From Halichondria panicea (lineage: Eukaryota > Porifera > Demospongiae > Suberitida > Halichondriidae): a stretch of 64,000 nucleotides of DNA. The first letter of the stretch is position 1; the number at the start of each line of letters is the position of its first letter. Shown here piece after piece: positions 10,895 through 23,203 of this stretch. The position numbers were made by a program, and so were the translations under genes. Under the pieces are notes generated by a model. That model saw nothing but the letters and a program-made list of their open reading frames with translations, was not told the origin of the DNA and ran no database searches. The stretch is taken from the NCBI RefSeq assembly GCF_963675165.1, contig NC_087377.1, positions 7,581,122 to 7,645,121 of the forward strand, in the 5' to 3' direction.

Positions 10895-11475
10895 GACTAG
10901 AAAAACATTTGCAATGTGAAAAATTGCTAGGATTGGCCGAGGGAAATACTCAAAAGCGTGGAAACAATTAGAAATCAGACGAGTCAGAGCATAACTCCAA
11001 TCCGTTACGTCATCATGAACATAATTATGTTGATACATTATAGCATCACAATTGACATTTACTAAGAATTATAAAATTGTATACGAGGAGTCAATGTACA
11101 TATATAGACTGTGTTTCAGATGCATCTACTTCCATCCACCACATAACCATCCATATACATGTTACTACGCATGAATGGACTGTGTATATGCCTCTGCTCA
11201 ACACTTTATCAATTCAGCAAATCATCATGGATTGATTATATTCCCGCACATTCCAAAATGCATGTATATAGGATTGGTCATCCATCACCCCACCAGTAAA
11301 AATTGCTAGATTGGCCAGGGGAATTATGGAAAGCTACCAGCGAAAAAAGTTCATGTGAATGATCTTGTAACGGATTGGAGTTATCCTCTCGTCTGATTTC
11401 TTGTTTCCACGCTTTTTGGTGTTTCTCCCAGCCAATACTATAGCAATTTTTCACATTGCAAATGTTTTTCTAGTC
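10895..11475. mobile_element. Inverted-repeat element, GACTAGAAAAACATTTGC family
   Basis: Ends start GACTAGAAAAACATTTGC and end with its complement. The arms are about 105 bp and include CTCCAATCCGTTAC. The loop (about 11000-11365) is non-coding. A fragment of the same family lies at 26629-26746 next to gene 3. Confidence 0.72.
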
Positions 11476-11753
11476 GGTCTCACCATGCACTTGTTTGAGG
11501 AAAGTGGGACTTTCAATAATTGTAGTTTAGGGCGTGTATCAAGAAACTCATAAATCAGGTCCTTCTTGTGATTAATGTACACCCTTGAAGTTGTTTATGC
11601 TGTAAGGGTGCGTATCCTTCCCCATTAGTTTGGTATTCTCATGGTACACAGACTCATGCAGTGTAGTGTGGTTGAGTTTTGACAAGAGTATGCATAAGTC
11701 ATAGCATGTACAATCATGTTGATAAATGTTTAATGTGTGTTGTCTACATGCAG

Positions 11754-12308
11754 GACGTTGGTGCCCGAATAACAAAATCTCGAGAAGTTATAGCACTCTG
11801 CAATGTCGCCCGCCCTGGGAACATGTCTCTGGAATGCAAAACAGCTGACACTGACGATACACCTCCACCAGGTTATGATGTCGTGTGTATAGAGAACATG
11901 CAAAGTCCTGAATACGAAACTGTAGCATCAGCTAAGGCAGGCAAACCTACACCCACCACTAGTGAGAACCCTCCACCCCTTTCCCCTCCCATGATACGAG
12001 GAGACAGTGAAGCACCTGATTTACCACCTGCCTACGATCCTGCCGTAGATAACGAGAGTGCTGTTGTTATGTCAGTAGAGAGCTCTATCAGCCAGGGTGT
12101 GGAGAATCAGTCCGTAGATGGGGAAGTTGATGAGTCTTCGAAGAAAGATCTATCAATCAGCGACATGGAACATCATCGTACGGAGGAGGCCATTGGTAGC
12201 ACTGAAGCTCAGGGTGTGTACACAATGGACGAGTCAGTACAAGGAAGTGAGGATGGATCTAGTAACAGTGCTGACTATGGTGAAAAAAAGGCAATGATCG
12301 CTGCGCAG
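11754..12308 (+). other. Gene 1 tail exon A (long PPxY/YxxV exon)
   Basis: 185 codons, phase 0 at both ends. It carries PPGY, SPEYETV and PPAY, then an acidic Ser-rich region (DGEVDESSKKDLSISDMEHH). Homologous to the gene 2 exon 51452-51985 (178 codons) with small in-frame indels, and in its first third to the neighbouring exon 13624-13989. Confidence 0.8.
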
Positions 12309-15300
12309 GTGAGAGCTTTATATAGTACAAGTAAAGGCTTTATGTGACGCTTTTTCTTTTTACACAACTGTGGTTTTGTGACACATTCGCACCGTAGTTA
12401 ACCGTCGAATCGCCCATCCCTACTTTTGCCTGAAAGCCCTATAGAGGCCTAATGCAATCGTAGAAGTGCCCACTATTGCGCATGCATATAATTGGGTCAA
12501 AGGTCAACATGATGCAACTATGTTAAATAGCTTAGCTAGCTCATGCATAAACGTGCACAAAGACTTTAAAAGTTAGTGGACTAGCTATAGACCTATACAA
12601 TGTTGTTAAATCTCTATAATCAAATATCTGCCCACCCCTTGTTTAGCAGCCATCAAAACAGGTGGGCGGTTCAACGGTTAACTATGGTATACGCGTAGCG
12701 GCATTTCATCCAGACATTTACCCCCCCCCCCCCCCTAAATAAAACTCTGCGTGACAATTGTGCAGTTACAGCTCATTGAGCCAGGAATGCAGTACATGTA
12801 TTATAGCCTTGTGTGTTGGCAATGCGTGTTTATGTTTGTTGTGTGTCTACATACAGCACCTGGTGAAGGAAGTGTATACATGTAGAAAACACCCTTTCAT
12901 TGTATGGGTGCTTGAGTACATACATGTATAGTGTTGGTTGTATAGTGTGTTCAAATTAGGGAACTATTCTAACTGGCACAATGGCGCTCGTAGTTACTAA
13001 TGCCAGGTGGTTCTGTACTCTACCGTACACTGTAGCTCTGTTGCTTCATGCACGTACAATGCTACTTGTACTGTCAGTTATGTGTGCATGGCTGCAGTTC
13101 ACCTGACTATTCTATTTGCCCTGTGAAGCGTACATGTGCTTCAAGAACTCCCGCAAGGCCAATAATTTGCTTAGGGTACAAATATTACAAACGTAATCAG
13201 CATTAGCTTTTTCTCACTCTTGCAAGAGCTCTACTAAATAGCTAGTGCTCTAGTCATGTATTTATATGTACATGTACCAACAACTTTCAGATTTTTCTTG
13301 GCCTGATTCTGAAGAGACTGCGCAATGGGTTACAAAATTGTAGTCTGACATTTGTTGGCAAGTAATGTACCGTATTACTGCATTGTTTTGTGAGCATTAA
13401 ACATAATTATGCGAACTGTGCGAGTTTAATGACCTAACAAAAATAAAATCGCGAATGACCCATACAGATAATTGTGTGATCACATCACAATCGCAAAAGT
13501 CAGATTGCAAACTTCAAATTTTCGCTTGTTCGCAAAACATTGTACTGTATTTTTTTTTATCTGTATGGTTTCCATGTTGGGGGTATCAATAAAGATGTTA
13601 CTACTGTGTATTGTTGTCTACAGGACGTGGGTGCCTCAATCACATTTCCAGTAGCATTTTATGATATCGCCCGCCCTGAGAACATGTCTCTGGAATGCAT
13701 CACAGCTGACACTGACGATACACCTCCACCAGGTTATGACGTTGTGCGTAAAGAAAACATGCAAAGTCCTGAATATGAAACAATAGCATCGGCTAAGGCA
13801 GGCAAACCTACACCCATCACCAGTGAGAACCCTCCACCCCTTCCCCCTCCCATGATAAAAAGAGATGAGGGTTTGGACAACGATGGGGTGCTTACAGAGG
13901 AGACCACGGACAGTACTGCACAAGCAAAAGATGAGCCTACGGAGAATGGAGGTGACAGCAGTGGATATGAGGCAAAGATTGCTGCACAAGTGAGGGTTAT
14001 ATATACATGTAGTGTGTAGACAAGTAATGCTGTCTGTGATATGTTCATGTGTGGTATATTATACCCTAAATTAACAGCTGCCTGTCTGCTTGCTGTTATG
14101 TAGTCTCCCCTTTGCCCCTTTTGCGGGTACTTTATGTATTTTAATAATTATATGTAGCCGGTGAGGAATTGTACGGCTGTGTGTGCATGGTCACACAAAT
14201 TAATGTGTGGCAAGTGTCTGGCAGTTGTACAATGATTCAATTGTGCAATTAATTAGTAAAGCCTAACTTTTTCGAACCAATTCTACTGGCCATTAAATAA
14301 TCAAAACGGCAAGATGTTTGGCAAATTGACTTTAGATACATGTATGTATGTATATGTACCACCCACTCCCACGCAGCACCAGTACGTGCTGGTAGAACAC
14401 AAACCTTCTGACAAGGTGATCATGAAGGACTCATCCAAAGTCATCTACTCTGAGGTGGACAAGGACAAACTCAAACCAGTCGTCCCACCACCAGGTACTA
14501 GTTTCAAACTTAATTGGGACAGTGATAACCTCTATAACCAGCAGACATTTTGGCAAAGGTGTCAAGTAGTATATACGTGTACTGTGTATACAATGACTAT
14601 TATATTAATGTGGGAGAGCTAGTACATTTTGGGGATAGTGCTTAGTAGTTTGTTAACCCGAGGCGTGTGGGCGGCCACGGGTTATAGTAGTCTGTCTGTT
14701 TGTCTGTTTGTTTGTTTGTTTGTTTGTAACGAGTATATCTACTCACCTGGATGCCATAGCACTGCGTTTGCAGCATAGGTAGTCTTCACACAACAATATC
14801 TTGGTTTAAATAGTGGCAGATTTTGATGTTAAAGCTTCTTTGTCGAGTAAAAGCGAGCAAAAGCTAAGAAGCTTAAACTTGCCACGTGGCCTTGAGTCAA
14901 TGTACGGGATCACTTCAGCTGAAAATACGTAGTCAAGGCTTGATTATGTATTTTCAGCTGAAGTGATCCCGTACCAGGAACAATTGTCAAGAAAGTAGAA
15001 TTGTGACTGGTTGTTGACTGACTCTGGATCCTATACTTACTTCAGCCTGGAAGGAGCCATACTTCTCTTAGTCTAAGACTCCAGGCTTCTTTGCTGTGAT
15101 CCCAGTCCATAGTGCATGTCTCATGCATGTACGTTGTTAGTTTAGTTTTATTGCTCTTGAGTTGCTGTGCTAGCGCATGCTACATGCACTGCATTATTAC
15201 TCTTCTAGTTCCTTTATTATCACGTCACCAGCCGAGGGTTTGCACTTTAGTGCTCTAGTTTCTACACATGTACAGTGTGTTAGCATGTACATATACGTTT

Positions 15301-17135
15301 CGTTAATTCCCTAAGTGGAGACAGTTGACACTTAGTGTGTGTACAGTAGTGTAGCTCCAAAACTTTGCTGGTAGTTTTCGTAACTAGTTGGACTACTTTC
15401 ATCATGAGAGGCCAGATATCTCAATAACTTGCACATGTGTTATGCCCTGTCCTGTAGTTGCCAAAGCACAAGGGCAATACATTCCAGTAGAGACCAAGCC
15501 AGCCAGCAGTGCTGCTAAGGTGATGGACTCCACCAAGGTCGTCTATGTCCAGGTGGACAAGGACAAGCTGAAACCAGTCGACCTGAACGAACCACCAGGT
15601 ACACCACTGTTATCAACTCTGAGTATACCTTTTGACCCAATTCCTACCTACCTACTTATTCTTTGGAAGTGTTTGTTGTTTTTAGAGCGTCTTTATCACA
15701 TTACTCATTCCCTGAATCCCACCTGCTGCTAGCTGCCGACTAAACAGAATATGAATCTTAAAGCAATCAAGTTTATCATCTCTCGTGCTACAATTACTTG
15801 ACAGTGGACGATCTGTTATAGTATGTACATAACTAAACGGAAAATGAATCTCAAAGCCAATCAAGTTTATTGCCGCTCATGCAACAATTACTTGAAATTG
15901 TTGTTTTGGGTGTTTATAATATAAATAAATGTACTATATCAATATTCCCTACCGCATTCAAGTCCTTTCAGGGGTGAGAATTTGCCTCCACATACGTTTA
16001 TATAATTAGGTTTCCTATGCAATATTAGAGGAAATGTTTCTCTTATTCCGTACTTGGTTGGATGTTTACTGCTTCTTATGTTTTCTTAGAGGACAATTTC
16101 CCTTATTTGGTCCTTTTTCGATTCACTGTTCAGTTGTAGTATGACCGATAATTGTAGTCCATGAAACAACTTTCATTGTTTCCCCTCTCCAGCCCTTCCA
16201 CCACGACGCCCTGACACTAACACTGAGGAGCTGCACACAGAGAAGACACTAGGTGTGTGGTTAGTATATACTTATCTATAGAGGGTAATTTTCGTGGGGG
16301 TAAAATATTTGTGGTTTTCGTGGTTGAAGGTCTGCATGACCACGAATATTTTACCCGCGAATGAAGCGTTTTGCCCCCTGAAAATTACCCGCTATACGGT
16401 ACATTGTACTTACACGAAATAGTTTTAAGAGTGGACACCCCGTAAATTATTATCTTGTTTTCTAATGTATTGTACAATGTAAGTCACTTTAAACTGTGGG
16501 AAATTAAATGTTGGCACTGTCGTTCGTCAAGTGGTAGTTAGTACAATGTCGTGATTGGTTCCACATTACACTAATTCCCAAGAGTTCATGAATAGAGCAG
16601 ATGTATCATTTATGATTTATGATCGTGTGTACAAGTGTAATATTGAAAACATTACTTGTGACTCTAAGAAAGATACATTTAGGTTTCCTATGCAATATTA
16701 GAGGAATTGTTTCTCTTATTCGGTGGATGTTTACTGCTAATTGTATTCTTGTGTTTTCTTAGAGGACATTTTTCCCTTATTTGGTCCTTTTTCGATTCAC
16801 TGTTCAGTTGTAGTATGACCGGTAATTGTAGTCCATGAAATAACTTTCATTGTTTCATTCTCCAGCTCTTCCACCACGACACCCTGTCACCAACACTGAG
16901 GAGCTGCACACAGAGAAGACACAAGGTGTGTGGTTAGTACTTACATGCTGCAATACTGTATAGCGGGTAATTTTCGTGGGGTAAAATGCAAATATGTCCT
17001 TTGGAAGCAAAGCGTACTATATGTACTATACATCTGTTTATTATTCTCAACCAATATCTCCCTCCAGCCCTTGCACCACGACAACGCCATCCACCCCCAC
17101 CACCCATCCACGAGACGTCCTTAATAACTGTGTGA
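11754..17135 (+). CDS. Receptor gene 1, cytoplasmic-tail exons
   Basis: Seven exons with AG/GT borders join in frame: 11754-12308, 13624-13989, 14377-14494, 15458-15598, 16193-16252, 16866-16925 and 17068-17135 (stop TGA). The first two are repeats of one another, each beginning DVGA and carrying PPPGYDVV and SPEYETV or SPEYETI; the first also has LPPAYDPAVD. The next two carry YVLV/YSEV and YIPV/YVQV tyrosine motifs. The last three are Pro-rich (LPPRRP, LPPRHP, PPPPPIHET). PPxY is a WW-domain ligand; VIYSEV and VVYVQV fit the ITIM consensus, so the tail is probably a phosphotyrosine and ubiquitin-ligase docking platform (inference). Gene 2 has all the same exons. The TM exon for this tail is presumably 457-568, but a linking phase 2-to-0 microexon was not found. 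Confidence 0.78.
12720..12736. repeat. Poly(C) tract in an intron
   Basis: A run of 16-17 C in the intron between gene 1 tail exons A and B. The equivalent gene 2 intron lacks it. Confidence 0.85.
13624..13989 (+). other. Gene 1 tail exon B (short copy of the PPxY/YxxV exon)
   Basis: 122 codons, phase 0 at both ends, so it can be added, skipped or duplicated without changing the frame. It carries PPPGYDVV and SPEYETI but lacks the second PPxY. Matches gene 2 exon 53083-53439. Confidence 0.8.
14653..15258 (+). mobile_element. Helitron-like non-autonomous insertion in a gene 1 intron
   Basis: About 606 bp starting TTAACCCGAGGCGTG and ending GCACTTTAGTGC (a 5-bp-stem hairpin) plus TCTAG. The homologous introns of gene 2 (near 54250) and gene 4 (near 32880) lack it and run straight through TTAGTAGTTTGTTTCTAC, giving a clean empty site with no obvious long TSD. 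Hairpin plus CTAG at the 3' end and lack of TIRs are Helitron-like, but the 5' end is not canonical. Related copies: 17447-17838, 57235-57630, 30208-30550. Confidence 0.5.
16276..16402. mobile_element. TACCGTATAGCGGG-family MITE, short form
   Basis: GGGTAATTTTCGTGGGGG and, inverted, CCCCTGAAAATTACCC ending CGCTATACGGTA. Lies in a gene 1 intron; the same insertion is present in gene 2 at 56138-56260, so it predates the duplication. Confidence 0.75.
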
Positions 17136-17446
17136 GAACATAATAACTTCAAATAACTTACTCGGCAGATTAGGCACATGCACCTCTTTATATTAAATGT
17201 AATTTACTAACACGTACATTGCACTGCTGCTTGTGGCATGTAGATGATAATGCTGTTATTGCTGCTTTAAATTTCTTCTGACTCTTCATGGGTTGTATCA
17301 AATATCGGTAGAAACTGGATGGTCTATGCATGCATGCATGCTCTAAATCGATTAAAGTTATTATGGTATAATTATTAACCGAGGCCGTGCATGGTCTATG
17401 CATGCATGCATGCTCTAAATCGATTAAAGTTATTATGGTATAATTA
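17136..17446. other. Gene 1 3' flank with a tandem duplication
   Basis: Sequence after the stop is almost identical to that after gene 2 (57004-57234). A unit of about 73 bp containing ATGCATGCATGCATG is tandemly doubled at about 17318-17463 here but single in the gene 2 copy. An ATTAAA about 57 bases after the stop might act as a poly(A) signal. Confidence 0.5.
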
Positions 17447-17838
17447 TTAACCGAGGCCGTGCCGCGACCAGCGGGTATAGTAGTCCGTTGGTTTGTTTGT
17501 TTGTCTTGTCTGTTTGTAATTTATGAGCCTGCTCACCTGGATGCCATAGCTCTGCGTTTACAGCATGCATGGATAGCCTTCACACAATAGTTTTAACAAT
17601 GGCAGATTTCGATGAAACTTCGTTGTCGTATATAAGCGAGCAAAAGCTAAAAAGCTTGAACTTGCACGGTGGCTAGCTCTATACATGCGACCTTTATTCG
17701 AGGTAAATCTACATATTTGCAGCTGAAGTAATCCTTTACCGATCTCTATTAAAAGTTATTACTAGAACACTCCTTCGGTTTTTATAGATTTATTTATTCA
17801 TATCAACAGCCGAGGGTTAGCACTTCTGTGCTCTATAG
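17447..17838 (+). repeat. Helitron-like repeat, copy 2
   Basis: Starts TTAACCGAGGCCGTGCC and ends GTTAGCACTTCTGTGCTCTATAG with the same terminal hairpin as 14653-15258. Shared with 57235-57630. Confidence 0.55.
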
Positions 17839-17920
17839 TTTGAATTACTGGATGTACTATTTTTTCATGCAGTTGGATTTGCTGATTTTATTATGCCTCG
17901 GTGCGCATGCGCAAGCGATA

Positions 17921-17949
17921 GTGTGTGTGTGTGTGTGTGTGTCTGTGTA
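17921..17949. repeat. (GT)n microsatellite
   Basis: GT repeat of about 12 units; the paralogous site at 57735-57778 is longer, about 20 units. Confidence 0.9.
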
Positions 17950-17968
17950 GACTGCTACAGCTGCTCAA

Positions 17969-18960
17969 GGATGAGTATTGATGATGTTAGATCGATAGGA
18001 TCCAGTCGATTCCATAGTCGTGCAATCCTATTGTAGTAGTTTTTGATGTTCTGCTCCTTTTGGAAACTCACTTATAAAAGCTGTAGCCGACAGACGTCGA
18101 CATGGCTTACCTAGCATAGTAAAGACTAAAGATCTATCCTTGAGCCTATCCTCTGAGGCTTGAGTTATTATTATTATTATTGTTATTGAGCAGTAGTCTA
18201 GTCTAGATACATTTATAGATACAGTGCATTTGTCAGAATGACATGACAATGTTGCAAGGTTGTTGTGACCTCGTGAGTACTGACAGAGTGAGACTAATTT
18301 GTGTGCATGAGACAGTTTCCACAGATCGAGGCACAAGCACTAATGTCGAATGTTCCCTTAGTTCGATACATGTAATAGATTGTATTGATGATGTTAGATC
18401 GATAGGGTCCAGTCGATTCCATAGTCGTGCAATCCTATTGTAGTAGTTTTAGAGGTTCTGCTCCTTTTGGAAACTTTATGGCAGTAGAACCAGCTCTATA
18501 GTGGATGCGGAAATAATACCTGAAAGATAAGCACTCAGGTCTACATTGTCTGCTGTAATTTGAGACACTCGACTAGGAACGTTAATCGAATGTGAGGTCT
18601 TGAAGCTCAAACAATACAGAGAGTGGGAGCATATTGAGTTTGATAAGGCGAGTCTTGTAGTCTGTAGTTCTGCTGTAGTTCTGCTGTAATTATCCGAGGA
18701 TAAAATTGGTTGCCCTTGCCCTTCTAATTTGGATAGTGTGATTTTACCAGGGCAATCTATAGCTTCTTCTTTATATGACTTGGACTAATTAAAAACATAT
18801 TCCTTCTGATGACATGAAGGGATCTGTAGGATTTTTCAATATTGTCATGTCAGAAGTATTCCTGTGAGTTGTCCAGGATCTGGGATAGGTTCCTTCTTTG
18901 CCCAGGTCCAAGGGCTATTATCAGATACAGTCTTGTAGAGCTAACTTTTAGTAAAAGTCT
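17969..18960 (-). pseudogene. Non-LTR retrotransposon (LINE) 3' remnant
   Basis: Minus-strand translations give YKTRLIKLNMLPLSVLFELQ (about 18605-18665) and, nearer the 3' end, NRIARLWNRLDPIDL (about 18000-18045), two blocks typical of the C-terminus of LINE reverse transcriptases. The last 95 bp occur twice (17976-18070 and 18382-18475). Many stops are present. The segment is absent from the duplicated region near 57800, so it was gained in this copy or lost there. Confidence 0.6.
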
Positions 18961-19336
18961 ACATACTGTTCTGTAGCTAGCTAGCTTAACACACTTCTAG
19001 TTCCTGGTAAATACCCTCCAAGTACTGTGTCACTGTGTGTGTGTGAGGACAAATATTGCGGTTTACTATTGCCCACGCTCAATTAAATTTGGCTACGTCA
19101 GTAGCAGATCACCAGACTTAGCGGGGCAGGCTCTCCTTTTTCTTGGATGGTTCGTTCTTTCTTTCTTTGTTCCTCCAATTCTTACCTGTGTGACCAGGTG
19201 ACAAAGAACAGAAAAAGGAGAGGCTGCGAAGGAGGCTATACTGATGCATCCATTAATCTTAGCTTGAACTTTTGGCATCTATCGTTTTTAATAACAATCA
19301 TGGTCGATCATTACCCACTCCTTGATTCATGGTCTA
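18961..19336. other. Repeat-derived sequence, no gene
   Basis: Sequence from about 19205 to 19320 matches 58025-58125 in the second duplicon. A block of CTTTTTCTTG near 19135 and its complement near 19210 form a weak hairpin. No coding potential is supported. Confidence 0.4.
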
Positions 19337-19338
19337 GT

Positions 19339-19552
19339 ACCGTATAGCGGGTAATTTTCAGGGGACAAAATATTTGTGGTTCAGCAATATTGAGACATTT
19401 CGTGGGTAATATTTTCGTGATTGCTGCTTGGATTGTATGTAGGTAAAGGTAGGCAAGGTCGCTACATTCGTGGGTAAATATTCGTGGTCAGACCTCCAAC
19501 CACAAAAACCACGAATATTTTGCCCCACGAAAATTACCCGCTATACGGTATT
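19339..19552. mobile_element. TACCGTATAGCGGG-family MITE
   Basis: Starts TACCGTATAGCGGGTAATTT and ends with the complement; about 212 bp. It is absent from the second duplicon near 58130, so it inserted after the duplication or was lost there. Confidence 0.82.
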
Positions 19553-20169
19553 TCAATAACAACATAGCCAACTGTCTTCCATTTCTTTTTGATCTCATAC
19601 AATTATACTCAGCTCTTGAATCAACGTAACTGTTTGTTGGCCCTCCATGGTCCCATTCTCTTCCACCACTGACTATTACATGTAGAGCCCTTGTAATCAC
19701 TGTCTTCAGAACTACCATGCACAATTTTCGTCATCACTAGAGTGGCGCATCAAGTATGTTGTGTTTGCGTTCCTCCTTGCATTGTACATGAATTTCCAAT
19801 TATAACAACGATCAATCAGCCACCTGATTCATTCATATGTTTAGGGGAATCTGTTTCAGTAATTTGTGGACCTGCAAGTAGACAAAAAAGGCAGCCGGTT
19901 TATAGGTATTTTATAATAAATACAAATACATGTACTATGTAGCTAGATATATTAAATAAATGCTCTGAAAGCTTACACAACTATCTTGCACTTTATTAAT
20001 TGTTGAAAGACGCACTTCTGATGCCATGTCCTCATTCAACAGGCAGTCCAACAGCTCTACGGATAAGGATCCATCTTGGTGTAAATAATGATCTATTCTA
20101 TTTGGCGCACGATTCAAAGTACAAATATGCATGGCATGCAAGCCAGATCTGTCATTAGTTGTGACCTTT

Positions 20170-20508
20170 TGACCTTGTCGGACCTCCTCTGGTCCTTTGC
20201 TGTTTCGGCTTCACAGCAGGGAAATAGAAAAGTTGACATGGAGTAATTCAAACAAAACTCAACAAAAAGTAAAAACAGAGTAAAGACAACGGACTTAGAG
20301 CTTGTCAGTGGTGTAAACTTACTTCTCTAAAGTACCCCTGAGTGATCGCTAGTGGGATAGGAGAGCTAGAAACAGTTGAAATACAACCTGAGTACGGTAA
20401 AAACTAAAATATTCGTGAGCGCGAAATCATAACGCAGAGTGTTTCACCCGTTGACACAGGGCGGCCTGGTCGTTTCCAATCCCTTTCCTGTTCTATCTAT
20501 GGTAGTTG
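20170..20508. mobile_element. GGGATTGGAAACG-family element, truncated
   Basis: Only the right part remains, ending CGTTTCCAATCCC then TTTCCTGTTCTATCTATG. It corresponds to the full element at 60635-61440. Confidence 0.65.
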
Positions 20509-20723
20509 TGGGAAGAAAACCTAAAAATATACTTATCGAATTCACTAAAATTCCTCAAAACACATGTCTTTTATTACAAGTGCTGGGCAATATACCATAA
20601 TTCAATCCTCCTATTCTCCAGGCATATAGCTTTGTTTTGTTGCCTTTTGACCTCTGAGATGAAAGGCATATAATTATGGCATGCATATTGCACTGTGCAT
20701 GGTCAGTTCTGTATATGGCATAC

Positions 20724-21040
20724 CAAAGGAGGTACGACATCCGCGTGTCTTAAAGACCCACATTCCTTATTATATCTGGGTCAAAGTTCAATAGCACATG
20801 AAACAAAGTGATACTCATAGCAACTCCAGGCCTCCCTCCTGAAGATGTTGAAGCTGAAACGATGGTTGATTAAGCTAATAGCTATAACCTAGATCAAACA
20901 GTGCACGAATCAGACTCTTGGCAGCTAAAAATAGCCCAGTGCTTGTGTTTAAGTTTGGCAGGTAACACGCAATTGAACTTTGACCTAAAGATTGTGTGTC
21001 TAAAAAACTACCTTTGACACACGGTGTCGTACCTCCTCTG
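20724..21040. mobile_element. AGGAGGTACGACA-family element with 9-bp TSD and an empty site
   Basis: Ends CAAAGGAGGTACGACA and TGTCGTACCTCCTCTG. The 9-mer ATGGCATAC flanks it on both sides (20715-20723 and 21041-21049). The second duplicon carries a single ATGGCATAC at 61688-61696 with no insert, so insertion followed the duplication. The 317-bp interior is non-coding. A 9-bp TSD fits Mutator-like elements. Confidence 0.85.
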
Positions 21041-21154
21041 ATGGCATACAGAAAGTTGACCTTTTGGTGAAGGTTATATAGCGAGTCTTTAGTGACACAC
21101 TATGGTTCCTGTGGGAAATTTACTAGACAGCATATGCATGGTTTCGATGCAGTT

Positions 21155-21363
21155 ACCGTATAGCGGGTAATTTTCGGGGGACAAAATATTCGTGGTTCAG
21201 CAATATTGAGACATTTCGTGGGTAATATTTTCGTGGTTGCAGCTTGCACTGCAGGTAAAGGTTAGGCAAGTCGCTTCATTCGTGAGTAAAATATTCGTGG
21301 TCAGACCTCCAACCACGAAAACCACGAATATTTTGCCCCACGAAAATTACACGCTATACGGTA
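21155..21363. mobile_element. TACCGTATAGCGGG-family MITE
   Basis: Starts TACCGTATAGCGGGTAATTT, ends GCTATACGGTA. Missing at the corresponding site near 61845, another post-duplication difference. Confidence 0.82.
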
Positions 21364-21878
21364 TTGTAATTCCAACCACCAAAAACTTTAATTTTTTAAT
21401 TTTTACATGTATGTATTGGAGTGGCAGAGGCTGAAATAAAAGTAAGGTATAGTCTAATACAGGCTATAAATTATAATTATGTATATACACAATAGTTGCG
21501 TTCAGGCAGAGAGGTTGGAGTCCGCAATTGTGAGATCCACCGACGCAGCTAGATGGCCGTTGAAGGGTGACTTCGAAGATCTGGCGCCTCTCAGACACAC
21601 GAGATAGAGGATCTGAGTAGTGAGAAAGATATTCTACATCTTAGCCAGCCAATGGTGGTACTGTAAGGTTGCTTCCATTTGTCCGAGAGCATGCTAGCTA
21701 GGTGTTTGTAGAAAGCTGCAGCTGCTGGCTTCTCTTATACGCTGTTCGTAGTGCCTCTTTTTTTAAATTCTCCTGATGGCGATAAGATGCAGATATAGTG
21801 AGGAGCGTCTATTCGAGGGATCAAACGGGTTAAAAACCCTAACGTCAAAACTTCCCCAAAAGTCATTGGCCACTACAT

Positions 21879-23184
21879 CTATAGACGGGCACCATTCAGT
21901 CGGTTTGCGGTGGTTCTGTTGAATGTTTCACTTGTTATGGGTTGTAGTGCCAACTCCATGGGAGGTTTCTGCGATGCTGTGATATCTCTCAGCTCATTGT
22001 GCTTTATTGAGGGGAATCCTCCTCTAGGGCAGGAGAGGGCATGGAATGTTGCACTGAAAACGAGTGGCCACAGACACAGTTTGAGGGGATCTGCGATGGG
22101 GACCAGCCACACTGAAGAGCTGTATGGAGTGCAAAGCCGTGCTCTTCTAGCGGTATAACGCAGTGAGCCAGCTGGAAGCGCCTTTTTTTCTTGCAAGGTC
22201 TGTTGCTAATTGCATTGGTGATGTGAGGGACTCTCGTACATCATTGGCCACTTCGCATCCTGTACGTCTTAATTCTTCTTTGTTCTTTGTGTTGATTTGG
22301 TGTACGAGGACTTCGTATGGGTAGTTTTTGTTTTGCTATGCTATTAAGTCAACACGGGGTTTTGTCACCTGTTGTGATACTTTATATTGATCTTTTGCCA
22401 ACGACGCAGGATTTCCTATGTTTAAACCTCCTAGGCGAGCAAGGAGGGCAAATAGACTCCTCTCAAGATCGTTGGGTGCCTCTCTGCCTATTAGTTTTGG
22501 CAGCAAGGTAGTTCGAATAGAATTCTCCAGGGGAAGCAGTAGTTGGTCAATGCCTGGTATAGTTTTTGAAAGGTAAGACCATTTACTTGCAAGGCCGTAA
22601 GTGATAGCACCATAGGCTGCATGTGGTTGGCTGTCTGCGATTTCCGACAGTTTTTCAATTTCCGTTATCCAGTGTGATACTTTTCCTGTGACGAAATCAG
22701 ATATGAACTCCTGCTTGCCAATCGATCAGGGAACCTAGCACTAGTCTTCTTCATGTGGTGATGTTGACCTCAAATTAAATCCCCAAATATCTGAGAGGCA
22801 GTGGAGAGGGAGCCATCTTTAGTGATTAGCCAAGTTTTCTTGGGGTTAACAAAGTAGCCAAAAGGTGGACCCAGTTATGCCAAGTTGTCCCCACCATTTC
22901 TTCAGGTCAGAAATTTTACCTGCAGCAGTGTCAATCTGTCGATCAGGGTTTTTTTGGGGGGTTATATAGAAGGGCATTGCCAAAGGATCTCCTTGTGTGG
23001 TGCCCTCTTGAGAAAGCAGGGTCTTGGCGCCTAAAAAGAGATCTGTGCTTTCTCTGTAGATGTTAATTAGAGCAGTGGAGAAGGGGAGGGGGGGGGGGGA
23101 GCAAAGAGTTTGAATGTTCCACCAAAAACAGAACAAAACTACCAAATTATTATACTGATCTTGGGCCTCAAGGCCCTTGACCAC
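21879..23184 (-). pseudogene. Reverse transcriptase-bearing element remnant, copy A
   Basis: Minus strand. INIYRESTDLFLGAKTLL then QEGTTQGDPLAMPFY (about 22970-23075) is the RT region before the catalytic box; GKISDLKKWWGQLG follows, but the catalytic YADD-like box is deleted here. A second piece (21879-22196) reads CPRGGFPSIKHNELRDITAS and TANRLNGARL, the C-terminal segment of the same protein type. Frames are broken throughout. Class is uncertain: a non-LTR element with a C-terminal nuclease-like domain is my best reading. Confidence 0.65.
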
Positions 23185-23203
23185 AATCTACTACCGGGCC
23201 AAT

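Noticed and set aside
13636-14048. Minus-strand ORFs of 104-117 codons
   Set aside because: Shadows of the plus-strand tail exon B, whose exon borders and paralogs support the plus strand.
16930-17124. 64-codon ORF over the last gene 1 exon
   Set aside because: It is in another frame from the spliced reading; the in-frame product is the PPPPPIHET exon shared with genes 2 and 4.
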